Source: Nostoc sp. FACHB-973 (GTDB lineage Bacteria; Cyanobacteriota; Cyanobacteriia; Cyanobacteriales; Nostocaceae). From it: a stretch of 64,000 nucleotides of DNA. Position 1 is the first letter of the stretch. Each line of letters opens with the position of its first letter. This document shows, one piece after another, positions 7,333-15,810 of this stretch. Position numbers and translations under genes: made by a program. The DNA lies in assembly GCF_014698115.1 (NCBI RefSeq), contig NZ_JACJSJ010000025.1, forward strand, positions 29,842-93,841, written 5' to 3'. The notes below the pieces were generated by a model. The model searched no databases and was not told where the DNA came from. It saw nothing but the letters and a program-made list of their open reading frames with translations.

Positions 7333-9624
7333 TTGAAACGAGCATTGAAAAAGAGAGTGAAAGCTGTGTTGAAAAATAACCCCAGCAGCGATGATGCCCC
7401 GGTAGAACAGCTAAATTTAATTAATCCAAAAGTTAATCGCCGGGTGCGGACAAAAGCCGCCATGATTGGCTTGGCAATCTCTATGGGAGCAACCAGTCTT
7501 TTGGTGACTCGACAAAGCGATCAAGCCCAAGCAGCGGTGCCTGTAGGCAGCCAAAAGGCAACCTCAACCATTCCTGCTGTTCGTGACACTGAGGTGAAAT
7601 TCGCCTCCACTAAGCTGGAATCCCAAGCAACCTCGTTATCGAGCGTGCCGGAAAATCCTGTTGTCGTGGAACCAACAGCAGTCTCACAGTTGCCTGGGCT
7701 TGAAGCTAAATGGCAAGTTGCGGCCAGTGGAACGTCTTTGCAAGTTCCTGCATCAGAAACCTTTTCCCAAGCAGCACCAGCTGATAAAAATCCCACTGAC
7801 TCGAAGTCCCAAGCGGCACAGGGGTCGAACAATACCTTAGCTGAGACTAGTTTTCCAACAGTCAACAAGCTATCTAACTCTAGTGCTGATGGATTGGTTG
7901 ACAGTACAAATGTATTGCCGAATGTCCTACCACAAACAGTAGCAACATCTGGCACACCCAGCAGTGAAATAAATGCACAACTTAAGGCGCAGCAAGAGTT
8001 TGCGCTGAATCGCTTACAAGAAAAATCGAACCGTTTAAGAAAGAGTCTGGCACAATTGCGGTCTGGGGAGACCGAAAATTTATCACAAACTGGTATTGGG
8101 AATACTGTAGTTGAGAAGACTGTATTAGCCCAGTCAGAGACTTCTGGCGATGCGAAGAAAGCCAAGTTGATATCGAGCTTAAAACAGAAGACACAAGACA
8201 GACCAGCATCAACTACACCAACAACATTGATTGCGTCCTCGACTAGAACAGCCTACGAAGTCAAGCCTGGAGATACCCTAGCAGCGATCGCCAGCAGACA
8301 CAATACATCTGTATCAGAACTAGTTAAGGCAAATAACCTCAATAATCCGAATCAACTGCAAATCAGTCAAAAGCTGATTATTCCAGTTGCTCAAGTTGAG
8401 GCATCAGTACCGATTAAACCCAGTTTTGTCGAGTCCACTAATACTCCCAAAGCCACTTCCCCTGTGACCATTGGTAGTGCTAACTCATATCTACCTAGTT
8501 CACAATCGTCAATTATTGCTGATAACAGTAGCGTTACTGTCCCTACACCGGTAACTGCGAACAATCAGATTCAGGCAAATAGTGCAACCGACTTGCAAAC
8601 AGCCCCCATCGCTCCTAGAGCTTATGGCGTGGGTGGTGAAACCCCAGTACCAAGAGTATTTACCGAAATCCAGCAGCCTGAAAAACCAACAAATAGGGTA
8701 GCAAGGGGTAACAATAACAATAATGACCGTTTGCGGGGCTTACAAGCAGAAATCCAGAGGTTGCAGCAGAAATATCGCGCTCAACAGTCTGGGAATTTAG
8801 AAGTGCCAGTTGCAGTTACTGAAAGCAACAGTGCTACGACATTCACTCCTGTTTCTACCCGCAATAATTTCAATATACCTAATTCCGTTAATTCCGTGTC
8901 CCGACCGAATAACGTAGCGATACCAATTCCGGTTCCGACACCCAGAGCTAACTATAATGCTCAACCAATTAAGCCCCAATTCCGTGCTACCATACCCGCT
9001 AACGAGCCAATAAATCCAGAGTTCTTACCCAATCTAGGATCTGCTGGTCAGTGGACTCCCCCTCGCAATCCATCTGGCACCAGAGTTGCAACGCCTCCTA
9101 GACGGGTAAACGCCTCGGATTCTTTAGGAAAGTTGCGGGGAACCACAGTTTCTCCCCAGACAATCCCACCTTTGGCAGCAGTGGATCAATATCTGCCCAG
9201 ACCGATTGACGAAACAACACCCCCTCCATCTAGTTCATCCGTAGCTTACCAATGGCCGGCAAAGGGCACTCTTACCTCTGGCTATGGCTGGCGCTGGGGA
9301 AGAATGCACAAGGGAATTGATATTGCTAATTCCACTGGCACACCCGTTTTCTCTTCCGCTGAGGGAATTGTGGAAAAGGCTGGCTGGAACAACGGCGGTT
9401 ATGGTAACCTGGTTGAAATCCGCCATCCTGATGGCAGCAGCACTCGCTATGCTCATAACAGCAAGATTCTCGTGCAAGCTGGTCAGCAGGTGAGTCAGGG
9501 AGAAACAATTGCTTTAATGGGTAGCACTGGTCACAGCACCGGGCCACACACCCACTTTGAAATTCATCCATCAGGCAAGGGTGCTGTTAACCCAATAGCT
9601 ATGTTACCAGCAGCACGCCTGTAA
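7333..9624 (+). CDS. LysM and M23-domain murein peptidase
   Basis: Envelope protein related to NlpD/EnvC, expected to cut peptide crosslinks in peptidoglycan or to activate amidases. A basic N-terminus is followed by a hydrophobic segment (AAMIGLAISMGATSLLV). A long Ser/Thr/Pro/Asn-rich linker follows, interrupted by one LysM domain (YEVKPGDTLAAIASRHN) and a short coiled coil (RLRGLQAEIQRLQQKYR). The C-terminal M23 domain has HKGID, TRYAH and HTHFEIH, so zinc ligands look intact. The frame opens with TTG at 7270. I chose TTG at 7333 because AGGAGGT at 7321-7327 lies at ideal distance, while no such site precedes 7270. The product is then 763 residues, or 784 from 7270. Confidence 0.88.
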   Translation: MKRALKKRVKAVLKNNPSSDDAPVEQLNLINPKVNRRVRTKAAMIGLAISMGATSLLVTRQSDQAQAAVPVGSQKATSTIPAVRDTEVKFASTKLESQATSLSSVPENPVVVEPTAVSQLPGLEAKWQVAASGTSLQVPASETFSQAAPADKNPTDSKSQAAQGSNNTLAETSFPTVNKLSNSSADGLVDSTNVLPNVLPQTVATSGTPSSEINAQLKAQQEFALNRLQEKSNRLRKSLAQLRSGETENLSQTGIGNTVVEKTVLAQSETSGDAKKAKLISSLKQKTQDRPASTTPTTLIASSTRTAYEVKPGDTLAAIASRHNTSVSELVKANNLNNPNQLQISQKLIIPVAQVEASVPIKPSFVESTNTPKATSPVTIGSANSYLPSSQSSIIADNSSVTVPTPVTANNQIQANSATDLQTAPIAPRAYGVGGETPVPRVFTEIQQPEKPTNRVARGNNNNNDRLRGLQAEIQRLQQKYRAQQSGNLEVPVAVTESNSATTFTPVSTRNNFNIPNSVNSVSRPNNVAIPIPVPTPRANYNAQPIKPQFRATIPANEPINPEFLPNLGSAGQWTPPRNPSGTRVATPPRRVNASDSLGKLRGTTVSPQTIPPLAAVDQYLPRPIDETTPPPSSSSVAYQWPAKGTLTSGYGWRWGRMHKGIDIANSTGTPVFSSAEGIVEKAGWNNGGYGNLVEIRHPDGSSTRYAHNSKILVQAGQQVSQGETIALMGSTGHSTGPHTHFEIHPSGKGAVNPIAMLPAARL

Positions 9625-9663
9625 TTCTTGGTTATCTGTAACTAAATCATTGCCTTGTTAATT

Positions 9664-9690
9664 GAGGGAGTTTATCTCCCTCTTTTGCTT
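9664..9690 (+). terminator. Rho-independent terminator after the M23 peptidase
   Basis: GAGGGAG and CTCCCTC form a perfect 7-bp stem with a 5-base loop, followed by TTTTGCTTTTT. It begins 39 bases after the stop codon and should end the peptidase transcript before the transposon. Confidence 0.8.
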
Positions 9691-9896
9691 TTTATTTAAC
9701 TAATTCGGCGGAATTCCCCATCCGTCTATACGGTGGGGATGGATAGCCAGGTGACGACGAAAGCACCTCCGACTAATATTAACCGCAGGTTAATTAAGGA
9801 GTGGGGTGTTTGAGAAGTCACCAATTATTTTATTTTGGCACTTTATCACAATCTATATTTATGGTAGAGTAATTATCTCAAGGAGGTGAAAGTGAA

Positions 9897-11126
9897 GTGT
9901 TACACAAGGTTGTACAAGTCCGTTTATATCCGTCAGTTGAGCAAGAAATACAACTAGCGCAAACTTTTGGGTGTGCTAGATGGTGGTGGAATTATGCTCT
10001 GAATAAATCTATTGAGACTTATAAAGAAACGGATAAAGGGCTTGGACGTGCTGCACTTAACGCATTTCTTCCTGCACTCAAAAAAGCTGAAGAGACGATG
10101 TGGTTATCTGATTGTTACAGCCAAGTTTTACAGGCTATAACACTTAACCTAACTACGGCGTACAAAAACTTTTTTGAGAAACGTGCTGGATTTCCTAAAT
10201 TCAAATCTAGACACGGAAAACAGTCTATCCAGTATCCTCAAAACGTCAAAATTGTAGATGGCAATGTTAAACTTCCTGGCAATATTGGGATAGTCAAAGC
10301 CAAAATACACAGGACTATTGAGGGGAAAATTAAAACTGTTACTGTAAGTAAAACGCCTTCTGGTAAATATCTTGCATCTATCCTGACTGAGTTAGAGGGT
10401 GAAAACCCAGTTGTTACATTCGGTAAGATATATGGTATTGATCTAGGGTTGAAACATTTTGCTATTGTTACTGACGGTGAGAAAATCTCTAAATATGATA
10501 ATCCTAAACACCTTGCCAAACATGAGAAAAATCTCAAACGCAAACAAAAGAAATTAGCGCGTAAAGTAAAAGGGAGTAATTCGAGAAATAGATACAGAAA
10601 AGTTGTTGCCAAGGTGTACGAGCGAGTTAGTAATTCGCGGCAAGATTTTCTACATAAACTTAGTTATAAGTTGGTCAGCGATAGCCAAGCTGTCATAGTA
10701 GAAAATCTTCATGTATTAGGCATGGTTCGTAATCACAAATTGGCGAAATCAATATCTGATGTTGGATGGGGGACATTCACTAACTTTTTAGCTTACAAAC
10801 TGGAACGCAAAGGTGCAAAGTTTGTTAAAATTGATAGGTGGTTCCCCAGTTCCAAACTCTGTTCTAATTGTTTCTACCAGATAGGTGAGATGCCATTAGA
10901 TGTCCGTGAATGGATTTGTCCTAATTGCAATACTCACCATGATCGGGATGGGAACGCCGCGCAGAATATTAGAGCAGAGGGTATCAGAATGATAAAGGCG
11001 GAAGGTTCAGCCGTCTCTGCTGTAGGAGGAGAGGTAAGTCCTACTCTTGGGCGAAAGTCTAAGTTTAGGCACTCCCCAATGATTACAGAAGCCCCAACTT
11101 CAACCGTACTCAGTAAGTTGGGGTAG
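9897..11126 (+). CDS. tnpB: TnpB RNA-guided nuclease of IS200/IS605-type element
   Basis: TnpB proteins are RNA-guided DNA nucleases, the ancestors of Cas12, that cut at transposon target sites. The 409 residues show the N-terminal helix-turn-helix region (CARWWWNYALNK), then RuvC motifs: GIDLG with Asp182, VIVENLHV with Glu269, and HHDRDGNAAQNI with Asp349/Asp351. A zinc ribbon (CSNC, CPNC) lies between motifs II and III. All catalytic acids and zinc cysteines are present, so the protein may be active. The start is GTG at 9897 with AAGGAGGTGA at 9880-9889. The stop TAG overlaps the base of the right-end hairpin. Confidence 0.93.
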   Translation: MLHKVVQVRLYPSVEQEIQLAQTFGCARWWWNYALNKSIETYKETDKGLGRAALNAFLPALKKAEETMWLSDCYSQVLQAITLNLTTAYKNFFEKRAGFPKFKSRHGKQSIQYPQNVKIVDGNVKLPGNIGIVKAKIHRTIEGKIKTVTVSKTPSGKYLASILTELEGENPVVTFGKIYGIDLGLKHFAIVTDGEKISKYDNPKHLAKHEKNLKRKQKKLARKVKGSNSRNRYRKVVAKVYERVSNSRQDFLHKLSYKLVSDSQAVIVENLHVLGMVRNHKLAKSISDVGWGTFTNFLAYKLERKGAKFVKIDRWFPSSKLCSNCFYQIGEMPLDVREWICPNCNTHHDRDGNAAQNIRAEGIRMIKAEGSAVSAVGGEVSPTLGRKSKFRHSPMITEAPTSTVLSKLG

Positions 11127-11131
11127 TTCAC
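10990..11131 (+). ncRNA. Probable omega RNA (guide RNA scaffold) of the tnpB element
   Basis: In known TnpB systems the guide RNA is made from the 3' end of tnpB through the right end of the element, and the bases just outside the element act as guide. Here this stretch holds the terminal 9-bp hairpin at 11092-11123 and a further GTAGGAGGAGAG region near 11021 that can pair with CCTAC-like bases near 11040. The natural guide would begin at about 11132. The 5' boundary is a guess based on family practice. Confidence 0.45.
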
Positions 11132-12318
11132 CTCGCTACAGTTGGCTTGTAACTATACACCCATTTGTGAAAATCATCATTCAGCGTCATTTGCCGCTGC
11201 TGTGTCTTGCTGGGAGATGCAAAGGTGTCGTCATAGTAGCGCATTTCACCCAAAGCACTACGAGCTTGAATGATTTTTGTGCGCTCGATGCGGGGCTGTT
11301 CGTAGCTAGTGAGGGCTGCTTCGAGAGTAGCTGAGTGAGAAAAACACTCTGCTAGTTCGTAAGCATCCTCAAAAGTGCTATTAGCTCCTTGGCTCATAGC
11401 TGGTGCCATTGGATGGGCAGCATCACCTAAGAGAGTGACCCTACCTTGACTCCAGTGGGTTAATGGTGGGCGATCGCAAATCGGCCCTTCCAAGATTTGC
11501 TCGCCTGGTGTCGCTTCCACCACCGCCCGAAAGGATTCGTCCCAATCGGCTAATTCCTGGAGAATGCGAGATTTAACCTCATCGGCATTTTGAGAAAGAG
11601 AGTAATCAGGCAAAAACTTGCGACTAATCCAACTGGTATAGCCGCCTCCCACATCCTGAATGTACATGAACTGTTTATTGCCTTTGACAAAAACAAGTTC
11701 ATAGTCATTAAATAACTCGTGGCGATACTTGATGACCGCACGCCAACACATACTACCAATGTAATTAGGCTTACCCTCGCCAAATAAAGTTTCTCTAATT
11801 ACAGAGTTGACGCCATCAGCGCCAATTAGCAAATCTGCATATACTGGTTTTTGACCATCAAAATGAATTTTCACACCGATTTCATCTTGGTCAAAACCAA
11901 TGCAACGATGATTGAGGTGAATAATATCAGATGGCAATCTCGATGCCAATACTTGCTGCAAACGATACCACCAAATAGTCAATAATGGTTGTCCGTATCG
12001 CTCTAAATATTGAGTTTTATTAGCCCGGATTGTTTCTCCCTGAATATTCTTTAAAACCGTGTGGTTAACTTGGCATCCTGAGCTTTTTAGGGTTTCGACT
12101 ATTCCCGGTGCGATCGCATCTAAGGCATTCAAGCCATTAGGAGCCAGTCCTAGTCCGGTTCCAGCCGGACGAAATTCTTGTGCTTTTTCGTACACTTCAA
12201 CGTTAATACCTTGGCTTTTAAGTGCTATGGCAGTAGCCAAACCGCCTGGGCCAGCGCCAACGATCGCAACTTTCTTTACTATCGGTTTGGATAATTTCTG
12301 AGTTAGATTTATGTCCAT
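11128..12318 (-). CDS. FAD-dependent monooxygenase
   Basis: Group A flavin monooxygenase related to salicylate hydroxylase and zeaxanthin epoxidase. It should use NAD(P)H and oxygen to hydroxylate or epoxidise an aromatic or cyclic substrate that cannot be named. The FAD-binding Rossmann motif VAIVGAGPGGLATAIALK is near the N-terminus, and the second FAD motif GDAAHPMAPAMSQGAN is near residue 300. I chose ATG at 12318; a GTG at 12345 would add nine residues. No ribosome binding site decides between them. The final codons abut the tnpB element, whose last bases supply the TGA stop, so the original C-terminus may have been altered by insertion. The gene has no operon partner. Confidence 0.87.
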   Translation of the reverse strand: MDINLTQKLSKPIVKKVAIVGAGPGGLATAIALKSQGINVEVYEKAQEFRPAGTGLGLAPNGLNALDAIAPGIVETLKSSGCQVNHTVLKNIQGETIRANKTQYLERYGQPLLTIWWYRLQQVLASRLPSDIIHLNHRCIGFDQDEIGVKIHFDGQKPVYADLLIGADGVNSVIRETLFGEGKPNYIGSMCWRAVIKYRHELFNDYELVFVKGNKQFMYIQDVGGGYTSWISRKFLPDYSLSQNADEVKSRILQELADWDESFRAVVEATPGEQILEGPICDRPPLTHWSQGRVTLLGDAAHPMAPAMSQGANSTFEDAYELAECFSHSATLEAALTSYEQPRIERTKIIQARSALGEMRYYDDTFASPSKTQQRQMTLNDDFHKWVYSYKPTVAR

Positions 12319-12699
12319 ATTAAAAGTCAGAAAGAATATCCCCACAAATACATCTGCTTTCTCTATGCCTCAAGTCAGTTGCTCTGCAACCTCACGTTTG
12401 AGCCAGACACCACAGTCGTTATTGTGACTCCTGAGTACTTTTTAGTCAATCTTCCTGAAGAATCAACCCTGAATTGGTGTTCTGATGGGTTGTCATCAGC
12501 CCTGTGGTTACTGGTGGTAACAAAAAATTCACACCTATAGAATTTTTGTCAATCTCACAAACTGGAAATTAGATATCATTACGTCCATTTTGGCAATAAA
12601 TTACCCAAACTCAACTTTTATCTCTAAAAAAATCTACCGTAGGGAGCAATGTTTGCTGTATCATTTTTGTATTCAAAAATGATTGTGAACAGAGTTTGT

Positions 12700-13203
12700 A
12701 TGAAATTTAAATCAGCTTCCATATATATCGGTTTAGGCCTTCTGAGTTTTTCAGTCGGTTCATTACCCCGTGTTGTAAATCCACCACAAGTCCTTGCCCA
12801 AGAAGTTAGTCCTTCATGCCCTCTGCCCGCTGATATTGCCATTACCTTCCTAAATTCAGAATGTAAGGAAGTAAAATTAGAGCAACCCCAAACTTTTTAT
12901 CGCTACTATAGTAGCAGTAACAACAAATATGGCAGGTATTTAACAACTGACAAATATAAAACGAATGTAGAAGTAATCAAGAATCTAGCTTTAAATCAAG
13001 AATGGGGTAATCAAGCCACTCAGATACTAACAGTAACTTTGCCAGCAGGAACCTTAACTTATCAAGGCATTGTTGGTCCTCAGACTCCCAAAGAATGCTA
13101 TCCAGGTGGTGGACAACAGACATTCATTAAAGACTCAAAAGATCCAAATATCAAGTGGTCTGAGGAAGGAAATATTGTTGCAGAAAAGTTTAGTTGCCCG
13201 TAA
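12700..13203 (+). CDS. Small secreted protein resembling a polymorphic-toxin C-terminal domain
   Basis: From ATG 12700 the product is about 167 residues and begins with a clear signal peptide (MKFKSASIYIGLGLLSFSVG, cut near VLAQ). Upstream ATGs at 12649 and 12679 would bury the signal. The mature part has FYRYYS, GRYLTT, EWGNQATQILTVTLPAGT, TYQGIVGPQ and GGGQQTFI. From memory this string of motifs resembles toxin domains found at the C-termini of RHS and other polymorphic toxins, thought to act on NAD or ADP-ribose. Here the domain stands alone with its own signal peptide and four mature-part cysteines. The gene directly precedes a small cytoplasmic protein. Family assignment needs a profile search; the toxin role is inferred. 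Confidence 0.6.
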   Translation: MKFKSASIYIGLGLLSFSVGSLPRVVNPPQVLAQEVSPSCPLPADIAITFLNSECKEVKLEQPQTFYRYYSSSNNKYGRYLTTDKYKTNVEVIKNLALNQEWGNQATQILTVTLPAGTLTYQGIVGPQTPKECYPGGGQQTFIKDSKDPNIKWSEEGNIVAEKFSCP

Positions 13204-13208
13204 AATTT

Positions 13209-13493
13209 ATGGAAACCAACACAGAACAATTTCTCAAGCTGATAGATCGAGCTTCTGAGATTACCGAACAGATGCTCAAAGACAAACAACCTGAATCTTC
13301 ACCACGTTTAAATAACGTCATCAATGCCCTACAATCTATAAAAAGTAAGGCAATAAATGGTAAACTCGAACCATCAGGAGGAGTCTCAACTCTTGGTTTG
13401 GCTCGTGAAGTAGCGGATTGGATTGAACCGTTAGATTCGCCATTATTAAAAGCTGTAGGCGGCATAGAGGAGTATTACCAAAAACACCTCTAA
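13209..13493 (+). CDS. Small soluble protein, candidate immunity partner of the preceding gene
   Basis: A 94-residue acidic to neutral helical protein with no signal peptide or membrane segment. It starts at ATG 13209, six bases after the stop of the secreted toxin-like protein. A TTG at 13194 would overlap that stop. The C-terminal half contains SGGVSTLGLAREVADWIE and a final AVGGIEEYYQKHL. The arrangement of an exported effector-like protein followed at once by a small cytosolic protein matches toxin-immunity pairs. I do not recognise the family with certainty, and the immunity role is inferred mainly from position. Confidence 0.6.
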   Translation: METNTEQFLKLIDRASEITEQMLKDKQPESSPRLNNVINALQSIKSKAINGKLEPSGGVSTLGLAREVADWIEPLDSPLLKAVGGIEEYYQKHL

Positions 13494-13535
13494 ATTGGCT
13501 ATCTAGCTTATTTACTGGAACATGACCGCCAAAGA

Positions 13536-13730
13536 ATTTTAGATTTTAGATTTTGGATCGATCTCATACCCATACTTCGAGCATTTCTGCTCTTTATATA
13601 TGGGTTTAAGTAGAAAATTGTAGATTTGGGATGAAAGGATTTGTTCCACAAATAAAGCAAGCTTGCTCTAAAACCTGATTTGAAGTTTTGGATCGATAAT
13701 CCAAAATTTAAAATCTAAAATCTAAAATTA
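13536..13730. repeat. MITE-like inverted repeat element (TTTTAGATTTT family)
   Basis: The bases at 13536-13562 (TTTTAGATTTTAGATTTTGG then ATCGATC) reappear inverted at 13691-13730 (GATCGATAATCC, AAAATCTAAAATCTAAAA). The two arms flank about 130 bases with no gene. Similar TTTTAGATTTT strings at 44309-44335 show that the motif is dispersed. The element lies between the toxin-like pair and the molybdenum hydroxylase genes. Confidence 0.65.
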
Positions 13731-13764
13731 GGCAATAATTGAATTATTCACATCTGCATGAAAC

Positions 13765-14313
13765 ATGGAAGAAAATTCCTTGGTTGCAATCAATTCAAAG
13801 TCTCTTACTCAGGAATTAAAAATATTGAGTTCCGAGGAAGCAGAATTATCGCTGAATGTCAATAATGTGTCGTACTCACTCAAACTAGAACCTCGCGTTA
13901 CTTTACTCGATGCACTACGTGAAAAACTGGGTTTGATGGGTACAAAAAAAGCTTGCGATCGCGGTGAATGTGGCGCATGTACTGTATTAGTTAATAATCG
14001 GCGAATTAACTCTTGTATGACATTAGCAGTAATGCACATCGGCGCTGCAATTACTACTATTGAGGGATTAGCACAAGATGGTAAACTTCATCCTCTACAA
14101 ACAGCCTTTATCACCCATGATGCTTTTCAATGCGGCTACTGTACATCGGGACAAATTGTATCTGCCGTAGGGATGATATTAGAAGAAATGCCCAAATCTG
14201 AAACAGAAATTCGAGAGAAGATGAGTGGAAACCTTTGCCGTTGTGGAGCATATCCGAATATGATTGCAGCGATTCAGGATGTCCTAGAGGAAATGGAAAA
14301 TGCAGCCATTTAG
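13765..14313 (+). CDS. Molybdenum hydroxylase, [2Fe-2S] small subunit
   Basis: Electron-transfer subunit of a xanthine-oxidase-family enzyme. The plant-type [2Fe-2S] domain shows CDRGECGAC and a following Cys in the first 80 residues or so. The helical second cluster domain shows FQCGYC and NLCRCGAYP. At 182 residues it resembles PaoA (YagT) of the periplasmic aldehyde oxidoreductase, but its first 30 residues carry no twin-arginine signal, so the enzyme may be cytoplasmic. The stop codon overlaps the start of the FAD subunit by 14 bases, a sign of coupled translation. Confidence 0.92.
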   Translation: MEENSLVAINSKSLTQELKILSSEEAELSLNVNNVSYSLKLEPRVTLLDALREKLGLMGTKKACDRGECGACTVLVNNRRINSCMTLAVMHIGAAITTIEGLAQDGKLHPLQTAFITHDAFQCGYCTSGQIVSAVGMILEEMPKSETEIREKMSGNLCRCGAYPNMIAAIQDVLEEMENAAI

Positions 14314-15274
14314 TTATGCTAAAGTTTTTTCACAAGAAACAGCGATCGCCACAATTGACCAAGACAAAACTGCGGCCTTTATTGCTGGTGGAACTGATTT
14401 ATTGGGATTGATGAAAGATGGGGTACAAGTAGCGAATACATTAATTGATATTAACAGTTTACCACTAGCAGATATTGAATTTAAAACTCATGGAATTCGC
14501 ATTGGTGCAATCTGTAGATTGAGTGATGTAGCCTTTAATTCTCAAGTTCAAAAATGTTATCCAGTAATTAGTCAGGCTTTGCTACAAAGCGCTTCGCCAC
14601 AACTGCGAAACATGGCAACTGTGGGCGGGAATTTATTGCAACGAGTTCGTTGTGGGTACTTTCGTGACCCAGTTTTTCCCTGTAATAAACGCACTCCAGG
14701 TAGAGGTTGTGCGGCAATTACAGGCTACAATCGGATGCACGCTATTTTTGGGGCTAGCGAACACTGTATTGCTGTTCATCCGTCAGATTTAGCTGTAGTT
14801 TTGACGGCATTAGATGCAATCATTTGCGTTCAAGGCGTAGAAAAAACACGGCGAATTTCAATTCATGATTTTTATCTTTTGCCAGGTGAAACACCACAAA
14901 TAGAAACTTTATTACAACCTGGAGAATTAATTGTTGCTATTGAAATTCCAGATTTTGCATATCAATCTCATTATTTAAAAGTTAGAGATCGCGCTAGTTA
15001 TGAATTTGCTCTCGTTTCCGTAGCTATTGCCTTAGAAACAGAACAAAATATTATCAAATCAGTACGCATCGCTTTTGGAGGTGTAGCGCCTAAACCTTGG
15101 CGTGCATGGGAAGTTGAGGAATTTATTCAAGGAAAAGCAATCAATACAGCTACATTCACAGCCGCAGCCGAACTTGCAATTAAACAAGCGAAGCCGCAAA
15201 CACACAATGAATTCAAAATTGAATTAGTCAAACGCGCTTTAATTCGTGGGCTTTCAACTTCTTGTGGCGTTTGA
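14300..15274 (+). CDS. Molybdenum hydroxylase, FAD-binding medium subunit
   Basis: FAD subunit of the xanthine-oxidase family (324 residues). The FAD-binding motif region AFIAGGTDLLGLMK lies near residue 30, and ASPQLRNMATVGGNLLQRVRC is near residue 105. The stretch FRDPVFPCNKRTPGRGC is like the extra [4Fe-4S]-binding loop seen in PaoB (YagS). This suggests the aldehyde oxidoreductase branch rather than xanthine dehydrogenase. The start ATG at 14300 lies inside the small-subunit gene and is preceded by GAGGAAATGG. The large subunit is not next: it lies 2 kb downstream at 17328. Confidence 0.91.
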   Translation: MQPFSYAKVFSQETAIATIDQDKTAAFIAGGTDLLGLMKDGVQVANTLIDINSLPLADIEFKTHGIRIGAICRLSDVAFNSQVQKCYPVISQALLQSASPQLRNMATVGGNLLQRVRCGYFRDPVFPCNKRTPGRGCAAITGYNRMHAIFGASEHCIAVHPSDLAVVLTALDAIICVQGVEKTRRISIHDFYLLPGETPQIETLLQPGELIVAIEIPDFAYQSHYLKVRDRASYEFALVSVAIALETEQNIIKSVRIAFGGVAPKPWRAWEVEEFIQGKAINTATFTAAAELAIKQAKPQTHNEFKIELVKRALIRGLSTSCGV

Positions 15275-15356
15275 GCAACGGCTACTCCTTGAGTTTTCCA
15301 AGCCTAGAGTTCAGTTATATGGTTTTGTTGACCAGTTAGGGATTTCCAACAAATAA

Positions 15357-15565
15357 TAGGACTTACGCACTGTACAAATGCATCGTGGTGTGAATTAAGG
15401 ATGCATAGGTTGTTTCAGGCTTTTCTTAATGATCGTGCGATGCCTACGGCGGTAAACTACGTAAATAGACCACGTTGTAGGGGCACAGCAATGCTGTGCC
15501 CTTACAAAAGATGCGGTTTTTAAACTTATTTATATTTGGTATTTATTGTCAATGCGTAAGTCCTA
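15357..15565. repeat. MITE-like element with TAGGACTTACGCA ends
   Basis: TAGGACTTACGCA at 15357-15369 is repeated inverted as TGCGTAAGTCCTA at 15553-15565. A further copy of the right end lies at 15640-15652, which suggests a nested or duplicated end. The internal part contains the palindrome GGGCACAGCAATGCTGTGCCC near 15481-15502. No open frame is present. The element sits between the FAD-subunit and large-subunit genes of the molybdenum hydroxylase. Confidence 0.75.
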
Positions 15566-15771
15566 AATTTATCCAACTGCCTTTCCTCCGGAATGCTACG
15601 GCAACGGGTAGCGTCTCGTACAGAAAAATTCCTAGAGTGTGCGTAAGTCCTACCTAATTTAAAGGCTAACGCAACGAAACCAAGTTTCAGGTAGAGTTTC
15701 TAAATTTGTGTGTACACTCTAGCCCTTTGTCAAGGGAAGGGTTAGGGTGGGCTAAAAACTAGAATTGTAAT

Positions 15772-15810
15772 AGTGATATTCGTCACACTTTTACTGTGAC
15801 GAATATCACT
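15772..15810. repeat. Perfect 16-bp inverted repeat
   Basis: AGTGATATTCGTCACA at 15772-15787 is followed after seven bases by its exact reverse complement at 15795-15810. No T-run follows, so it is not a standard terminator. It may be a protein-binding palindrome, an mRNA-stabilising hairpin or the core of another repeat. The rest of 15653-16249 is A/T-rich DNA in which I see no gene. Confidence 0.8.

Larger units (their letters stand above)
9706..11131 (+). mobile_element. Solitary tnpB element of the IS200/IS605 superfamily
   Basis: The element contains tnpB but no tnpA transposase, so any movement would need a transposase in trans. The left end has an imperfect hairpin at 9716-9738 (CCCCATCCGT / ACGGTGGGG). 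The right end has a 9-bp stem at 11092-11123 (CCCCAACTT / AAGTTGGGG) followed by TAGTTCAC. Subterminal hairpins instead of terminal inverted repeats, and no obvious target duplication, are typical of this superfamily. The exact left boundary is uncertain; the right boundary at about 11131 is inferred from the final TTCAC. Confidence 0.75.

Noticed and set aside
7521..8165. 214-codon frame antisense to the M23 peptidase
   Set aside because: It mirrors the low-complexity Ser/Thr/Ala linker of the peptidase and shows no domain; the forward frame has LysM and M23 motifs.
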